Source: Dorea_A amylophila | Lineage (GTDB): Bacteria > Bacillota > Clostridia > Lachnospirales > Lachnospiraceae | Length of the DNA stretch: 64,000 bases | Direction of reading: 5' to 3' | Assembly: GCF_025567265.1 (NCBI RefSeq) | Contig: NZ_JAOQJW010000022.1 | Coordinates: 1-64,000, forward strand | In this document: in pieces, positions 59,164-64,000 of the stretch | Layout: every line of letters starts with the position of its first letter | How positions within the stretch are numbered: position 1 is the first letter of the stretch | Program-made: the position numbers and the translations under genes | The notes under the pieces: model-generated | Told to the model about the DNA's origin: nothing | What the model saw: only the letters and a program-made list of their open reading frames with translations | Database searches by the model: none

Positions 59164-60627
59164 TTATTTCTTTAATTCCTCTAATACTTCCTTGATCAGA
59201 ACACGTTCATCCATATCGTGTTTCACACCCTTGATTTCCTGATATGTCTCATGTCCCTTTCCTGCCAGAATGATGACATCTCCAGGCTGGCCGTGTTCGA
59301 TCGCATACTTGATTGCTTCTTTTCTGTCACAGATCGTGATGTATTTTCCATCTGTCTTCTTCATTCCTACTACAATGTCATCGATGATCGCCTGTGGTTC
59401 TTCAAATCTCGGGTTATCAGATGTGATGATCGTAAAGTCGGATAATTTACCGGATACTTCACCCATCTCGTAACGTCTGGTCTTAGATCTGTTACCGCCG
59501 CAACCGAATACGGTCACGATTCTTTCCGGATGATAATCTCTTAATGTATCCAGAAGACTTTCGAGTGCCATGGCATTATGTGCATAGTCGATCATCAATG
59601 TAAAGTCATCAGATACTTTGATCATCTCGATACGGCCTTTGACTCTTGCAACCTTCAGCGCCTTCTTAATATCTTCTACCGGCACACCGAAATGTCTGCA
59701 TACGGCAATTGCTGTCAGTGAGTTATATACACTGAAGTCTCCGGGAATGTCGATCTCTACATCAAAGTCCATAAGTCCTGCTACATGATACTGTACTCCA
59801 AGGTATCCAGGTCTTGAGATGTGCTTTACATCCGTTGCACGAATATCTGCTTTTTCAGAAAATCCAAATGTTTCCACTTTGCATGTTGCGTCTTTGAATA
59901 TATCTTCGAACCATTTATCATCTACATTACCGATTCCGATCTTACACTGCTTGAATAACAGGCTCTTACAATATTTATATTCATTGAAATCTTTGTGCTC
60001 ATTCGGTCCGATATGATCTTCTCCAAGGTTCGTAAAGATTCCGATCTCAAATGGAATTCCTGCGGTACGATCCAGTTTCAACCCCTGTGAAGAAACTTCC
60101 ATAACTACACATTCGCAGCCTTCTTCTACCATCTCTGAAAAATATTTCTGAATGGTATAAGATTCCGGCGTTGTATTATTTGCCGGGATACTCTTATCTC
60201 CGATGATTGCCTCAATCGTACCGATCAGTCCGACTTTGATGCCGACTTCTTCCAGAATGGATTTCACCATATAGGTTGTCGTTGTCTTTCCTTTTGTTCC
60301 TGTGATACCGATGACTTTCAGCTTCTCTGCCGGATATCCGAAATATGCTGCCGAAGTTAATGCCAGTGCGTAACGGGTATTCTCTACCTTAATGACTGTC
60401 AATCCTTCCGGTGCTTCTACATCTTTTTCTACGATCACAGCCGCTGCTCCTTTTTCCGCAACCTGCTGTACATAAGCATGTCCGTCGGAAACCGCTCCGC
60501 TGATGCATACGAACACACTTCCTTCTGTCACTTTACGGGAATCGTTGATCAGTTCTGTGACTTCAATCTGGTCGTCTCCCTGTACTACTTCATATTCTAA
60601 ACGTTCCAGTAACTGGGTTAATTTCAT
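59164..60627 (-). CDS. murE: UDP-MurNAc-tripeptide synthetase (meso-DAP type)
   Basis: 487-aa Mur ligase adding the third residue of the stem peptide. Motifs: GITGTKGKTTTTYMVKSIL (P-loop), NTTPESYTIQ, MEVSSQGLKLDR, DYAHNAMALESLL, VFGCGGNRSKTRR, SDNPRFEEPQAII. DNPR is the meso-diaminopimelate-type specificity motif. Cytoplasmic. Adjacent to priA. A modest -10 box TATACT lies at about 60662. Confidence 0.94.
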   Translation of the reverse strand: MKLTQLLERLEYEVVQGDDQIEVTELINDSRKVTEGSVFVCISGAVSDGHAYVQQVAEKGAAAVIVEKDVEAPEGLTVIKVENTRYALALTSAAYFGYPAEKLKVIGITGTKGKTTTTYMVKSILEEVGIKVGLIGTIEAIIGDKSIPANNTTPESYTIQKYFSEMVEEGCECVVMEVSSQGLKLDRTAGIPFEIGIFTNLGEDHIGPNEHKDFNEYKYCKSLLFKQCKIGIGNVDDKWFEDIFKDATCKVETFGFSEKADIRATDVKHISRPGYLGVQYHVAGLMDFDVEIDIPGDFSVYNSLTAIAVCRHFGVPVEDIKKALKVARVKGRIEMIKVSDDFTLMIDYAHNAMALESLLDTLRDYHPERIVTVFGCGGNRSKTRRYEMGEVSGKLSDFTIITSDNPRFEEPQAIIDDIVVGMKKTDGKYITICDRKEAIKYAIEHGQPGDVIILAGKGHETYQEIKGVKHDMDERVLIKEVLEELKK

Positions 60628-60753
60628 CTGATTGCCTCCTATTTTCCTACAATATCATAAGTATACCATCATTTTTCCATGCAGCAAAGGAAAAATTATG
60701 TTATAATAATAGTTAGAATATTTTGAAAAAATAAGAAAAGGGGAATGTAACTT

Positions 60754-61971
60754 ATGAAAGCTTATGAAAGATTACTGAAATATGTCGTTGTCCGTACACC
60801 AAGTGACGAAAACAGCGAAACTGTACCATCTTCTGTATGCCAGTTCGATCTTGCAAGACTTCTGGAAGCGGAAATGAAAGATCTTGGACTGACGGATGTT
60901 GTTCTGGATGACCAGTGTTATCTGTATGGCAAGCTTCCGGCTACCGCAGGTCTGGAGGACAAACCGGCGATTGGATTCATCGCACATATGGACACTGTAT
61001 CTGATTACTGTGACCATGATATCAAACCAATCGTTACTGAAAATTATGACGGTGGCGAGCTTAAGCTTGGAACAAGTGATACTGTATTAAGTCCTAAGAA
61101 CTTCCCACATCTGGAAAGTCTTAAGGGACGTACACTGATCACCTCCGATGGGACAACGGTTCTCGGTGCAGACGACAAAGCCGGAATTGCTGAGATCTTA
61201 ACTATGATCGAACGTGTACAGGAAGAAAAGATTCCTCACGGACCTCTGTGCGTTGCATTTACACCGGATGAAGAGATCGGTACCGGTGCTTCTCACTTCA
61301 ACGTAGAACAGTTTGGTGCAGACTATGGATACACACTGGACGGTGATACCGAAGGTGAGATCCAGTACGAGAACTTCAATGCTTGTAAGGCTGATTTTGT
61401 GATCAAAGGATTCAACGTGCATCCTGGCTCTTCCAAAGATACCATGATCAATGCAAGTCTTGTAGCTATGGAAATCAACAACGCACTTCCATCTATGGAA
61501 ACACCTCGCGGAACAGAAGACTATGAAGGATTTTATCATCTGGTAAGTATGTCCGGAGAAGTTGCGGAAGCTGAACTTCATTATATCGTAAGAGACCATG
61601 ACAAAGATCTCTTTGAAGCGAAGAAAAAAACTTTAAAATTAATCGAGAAAGACATGAATGAAAAATGGGGCGAAGGTACTGTAACACTTACCATTTCTGA
61701 ACAGTACCGTAACATGGCTGAGATTATCTCCACCTGTATGCATCTGATTGACAATGCGAAAAAAGCATGTGAAAATGCAGATGTGACACCACTTGTACTT
61801 CCGATCCGCGGCGGTACAGACGGCTGTCAGTTAAGCTTCAAGGGCCTGCCTTGCCCGAATCTCGGAACAGGCGGACATGCTTATCACGGCCCTTACGAAC
61901 ATATTACAGTTGAGGGTATGGATAAGAGTGTGGATGTTGTTACAGAGCTTGTGAAATTGTATGCAATGTAA
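60754..61971 (+). CDS. pepT: Peptidase T (tripeptidase)
   Basis: 405-aa M20B zinc tripeptidase. Zinc ligands in IAHMDTVSDYC and GADDKAGIAEI, the catalytic Glu in FTPDEEIGTGASH, DGDTEGEIQYENFN, and GNNVHPGSSKDTMINASL-like FNVHPGSSKDTMIN, with the C-terminal IRGGTDGCQLSFKGLPCPNLG. RBS AGGGGAATG near the ATG. TATAAT at about 60702-60707 may be its -10 box. Stand-alone gene. Confidence 0.96.
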   Translation: MKAYERLLKYVVVRTPSDENSETVPSSVCQFDLARLLEAEMKDLGLTDVVLDDQCYLYGKLPATAGLEDKPAIGFIAHMDTVSDYCDHDIKPIVTENYDGGELKLGTSDTVLSPKNFPHLESLKGRTLITSDGTTVLGADDKAGIAEILTMIERVQEEKIPHGPLCVAFTPDEEIGTGASHFNVEQFGADYGYTLDGDTEGEIQYENFNACKADFVIKGFNVHPGSSKDTMINASLVAMEINNALPSMETPRGTEDYEGFYHLVSMSGEVAEAELHYIVRDHDKDLFEAKKKTLKLIEKDMNEKWGEGTVTLTISEQYRNMAEIISTCMHLIDNAKKACENADVTPLVLPIRGGTDGCQLSFKGLPCPNLGTGGHAYHGPYEHITVEGMDKSVDVVTELVKLYAM

Positions 61972-61987
61972 AGATTTTCTTTTTAAA

Positions 61988-62030
61988 GCAAGAAGACCTG
62001 CCGGTAATCGGCTGGTCTTCTTGCTCTTTT
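61988..62030. terminator. Bidirectional terminator after pepT
   Basis: GCAAGAAGACC-N-GCCG and CGGC-N-GGTCTTCTTGC pair around a 5-nt loop (61988-62024). TTTT follows on the plus side, TTTAAAA on the minus side, so it may serve pepT and the convergent YitT gene. Confidence 0.8.
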
Positions 62031-62060
62031 ATGTCTCTTCTAATTTTTTACTGTCTTATT

Positions 62061-62942
62061 TTACAGTTCAATATCCGGAAGTTCTTCCTTGAATCCTTCT
62101 CCTACTACTTCGTTCGATTCTACGATAATAGTGAATGCTTTCGGATCGATGGTATGTACCATCTTCTTAATGGTATACATCTGCTTGTTATTGCAGGCGC
62201 ACATTACGACATCTTTGTCTTTCTTTGAATAACTTCCGATTCCTTTTAAGATTGTAGATCCTCTTCCTGAGTAAGCGTCAATCTGTTCTGCAATCTCAGC
62301 ACCTTTGTCGGTTACGATCAGGGTCATCTTACCTTCATCGATACCGTACATGATTCTGTCCATTACCATTGCCATCAGATAAGTAACGACGACACCGTAG
62401 ATCAGGCCGTCTATATCCTTGAATACCAGTGCTGTGCCAAGAATGATAGTACAAATATCAAGGACAAATGTAATAATTCCAAGCGTAATATGTGGTTTTA
62501 CTTTCTTGATTGCCACACTGATAAAGTCCTGTCCACCTGTTGAAGAACCTCTCATGAAGATCATGGCATATCCGATTCCGCATAATACGCCCATACACAG
62601 AGCTGCCAGCAGTCTGCTTCCGTCATAGACCGGAAACAGTGGTGCTACGTAGTCCATCAGTAATGATGAAATGATCATCGATTTCATGGACTTTAAGAAA
62701 AATTCTTTTCCTAAAAATTTATAACAGAAGATTGCAACAGGTACATTCAAGATGATGGTTCCGGCACCAACCGGAAGGCCAAATAAGTGATACAGAATGA
62801 TTGCGATACCGGAAAATCCTGCTACCGGGAAATCTGCATTCAATGCAAAGTTGTAAATACCAACTGCGATGATCATACCTGCTACGATATCCACAAGGAT
62901 ATCAATGAATAATTCTTTCCAATTTACATTTTTCATTTCCAT
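62061..62942 (-). CDS. YitT family membrane protein (second copy)
   Basis: 293-aa membrane protein of the same family as 8014-8856. About six hydrophobic segments, with the family glycine segment in FMRGSSTGGQDFISVAIKKV, then the DUF2179 domain (GRGSTILKGIGSYSKKDKDV and TIIVESNEVVGEGF). No activity known. Two different members in one 64-kb window are paralogs rather than a tandem copy. Confidence 0.88.
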   Translation of the reverse strand: MEMKNVNWKELFIDILVDIVAGMIIAVGIYNFALNADFPVAGFSGIAIILYHLFGLPVGAGTIILNVPVAIFCYKFLGKEFFLKSMKSMIISSLLMDYVAPLFPVYDGSRLLAALCMGVLCGIGYAMIFMRGSSTGGQDFISVAIKKVKPHITLGIITFVLDICTIILGTALVFKDIDGLIYGVVVTYLMAMVMDRIMYGIDEGKMTLIVTDKGAEIAEQIDAYSGRGSTILKGIGSYSKKDKDVVMCACNNKQMYTIKKMVHTIDPKAFTIIVESNEVVGEGFKEELPDIEL

Positions 62943-63032
62943 TCCTCCTAGATTTATTTTTTAATCTTTGTGGACATATCTCTCACGACCAATGTCTTTT
63001 GATGATGTCCGCTTTATTTATAAACAAACAAA

Positions 63033-63077
63033 GAAAGCAGCCACAAATTATATGTAAATATAATTCGCAACTGCTCT
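63033..63077 (-). terminator. Terminator-like stem after the HAD gene at 63113
   Basis: GCAGCCAC-AAATTATAT and ATATAATT-N-GCAACTGC pair imperfectly around GTAA; T-rich on the minus strand after it. Confidence 0.5.
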
Positions 63078-63112
63078 TATGCTCATAACTATATCAAATT
63101 TCATTAGTTTTG

Positions 63113-63892
63113 TCAAGGATTTTTCCTACCCAGCAATTTCAACACGGTCTTTCCCACTCCTGACTCCTCATTCGTATATTCAGTAATATGCGCTGCCCGT
63201 TCTTTCAATTCCCTGGTACCATTCTTCATTGCATAGGATTCCGGGAACTGATCTATCATTGACAGATCATTCCATCCATCCCCGAATACAACCACTTCTT
63301 CTGACTTTATATCATAGTATTCTGCAACTTGTTTCAACATAATTCCCTTTTGAGCCTTTGGTGCGGTAACCTCCATATTATCTGCAAATGAAGATAATAC
63401 GCTAAGTCCTGTCTCTTCAAAAATCTCCTGCTTAAGTCTTTTTATCTTTTCTGTATCTTTACTGAAACATAGTATCTTTCTTATCTTGTATTTCTTTTCA
63501 AAAATCTGCTGCCATCCCTCTTCCAGAAAATCTGCATATTTCATCTCTTTCGTAGTCGCATAATCCCCATGATCCGTATTGATCTCGAACTTTATCCCCT
63601 CTGCATCCAGTTTTCTGCACACTTTTGCTGCCTTTTCAGGATCCATATCCTCCGCAAATATCAGTCTTCCTTCTTCATCCCGAAATTCTGCCCCATTCAT
63701 TAATACATATCCACAGTTGATCCCATACTGTTGCATAAGCGGCATTGCACCTCTGTAAGATCTTCCGGTTACCGTCATCCACCTGACTCCCTGTCCCTGC
63801 GCGGTCTCTACTGCCTTAGCATTTATCCCGGATACTGACCAGTCATTTTTCAACATTGTTCCATCCAGATCAGTTGCAATCATCTTTATCAT
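63113..63892 (-). CDS. Cof-type HAD family phosphatase
   Basis: 259-aa HAD IIB hydrolase: motif I ATDLDGTMLKND, TVTGRSYRG (motif II), cap domain, AQKGIMLKQVAEYY with the Lys, and motif IV FGDGWNDLSMIDQFP. No defined substrate. Its start overlaps an upstream gene end by 23 nt, so they are coupled. Confidence 0.9.
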   Translation of the reverse strand: MIKMIATDLDGTMLKNDWSVSGINAKAVETAQGQGVRWMTVTGRSYRGAMPLMQQYGINCGYVLMNGAEFRDEEGRLIFAEDMDPEKAAKVCRKLDAEGIKFEINTDHGDYATTKEMKYADFLEEGWQQIFEKKYKIRKILCFSKDTEKIKRLKQEIFEETGLSVLSSFADNMEVTAPKAQKGIMLKQVAEYYDIKSEEVVVFGDGWNDLSMIDQFPESYAMKNGTRELKERAAHITEYTNEESGVGKTVLKLLGRKNP

Positions 63893-64000
63893 AATCTGTT
63901 CCTTCCTTCATCAGATACTCCTGGATCGCTTTCAGATTTTCTTCTTTCAACAAGTAATCCACGTATATAATTTTTGTCTTTTTTGGAAACTCTACACCAT
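63870..64000 (-). CDS. C-terminal end of an unidentified gene (runs off window)
   Basis: On the minus strand a frame enters from the window edge (VEFPKKTKIIYVDYLLKEEN, then LKAIQEYLMKEGTDY) and stops at 63870, overlapping the start of the HAD gene. About 43 residues are in view. No domain recognised; likely soluble. Confidence 0.5.
   Translation of the reverse strand, partial: GVEFPKKTKIIYVDYLLKEENLKAIQEYLMKEGTDYDKDDCN

Overview
The window looks like chromosomal DNA of a gut Lachnospiraceae (Clostridia, Firmicutes). The signs are moderate GC, strong AGGAGG-type ribosome binding sites, a T-box leader on tyrS, an ammonium transporter fused to a P-II domain, a PurO-type IMP cyclohydrolase beside a stand-alone AICAR transformylase, and the clostridial block priA-def-fmt-(Zn peptidase)-rsmB-rlmN-stp-prkC-rsgA-rpe-thiN. 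MurE carries DNPR, the usual meso-DAP signature. I cannot name the species; a Dorea- or Mediterraneibacter-like relative is a guess. Most genes are on the minus strand. No rRNA, tRNA or CRISPR array is visible.

Layout. 1-2350: the 5' tip of a group II intron just past the terminator of an amtB-glnK fusion gene, and a small hypothetical gene. 2373-7866: smpB-rnr-secG-eno and a 4-hydroxybutyrate dehydrogenase-like gene. 8014-10121: a YitT protein, a TetR regulator and mntP. 10400-12316: purine end-steps. 12607-13962: a radical SAM protein. 13963-14590: a gene-free stretch made almost wholly of two giant imperfect hairpins of about 272 and 274 nt that share an apical motif in opposite orientation; this is the most unusual feature here. 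14591-18076: thiamine salvage (greA, thiM, thiE, HAD-ThiD fusion). 18139-27070: HAD phosphatase, fucO with a TetR regulator and two palindromic operators, ABC-F, GNAT, then a beta-lactamase-fold hydrolase, amino-acid permease and GntR regulator. 27238-33434: a hypothetical gene, rplM-rpsI, GH13, MATE, flavin reductase and tyrS.

33877-42283 is a full sialic acid locus: nanE, nanA, a sodium:solute symporter, yhcH (nanQ), nanK, an RpiR regulator, nagA and a GDSL esterase on the minus strand, with nagB divergent. Together they take free Neu5Ac through ManNAc, ManNAc-6-P, GlcNAc-6-P and GlcN-6-P to fructose-6-P. No sialidase is present, which suggests scavenging of sialic acid released by others. 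42395-44396 is lgt and ychF.

44449-47208 looks like a decayed mobile element: a Tn916-type integrase N-terminal scrap, a broken membrane-protein gene, a shortened flavodoxin, a TetR regulator with two 14-bp operators and an XRE/zinc-ribbon regulator, bracketed by imperfect direct repeats. 47241-60627 is the housekeeping block linking cell-wall Ser/Thr kinase signalling, ribosome assembly, translation start and replication restart. 60754-64000 holds pepT, a second YitT protein, a Cof-type HAD phosphatase and the end of an unidentified gene that runs off the window.
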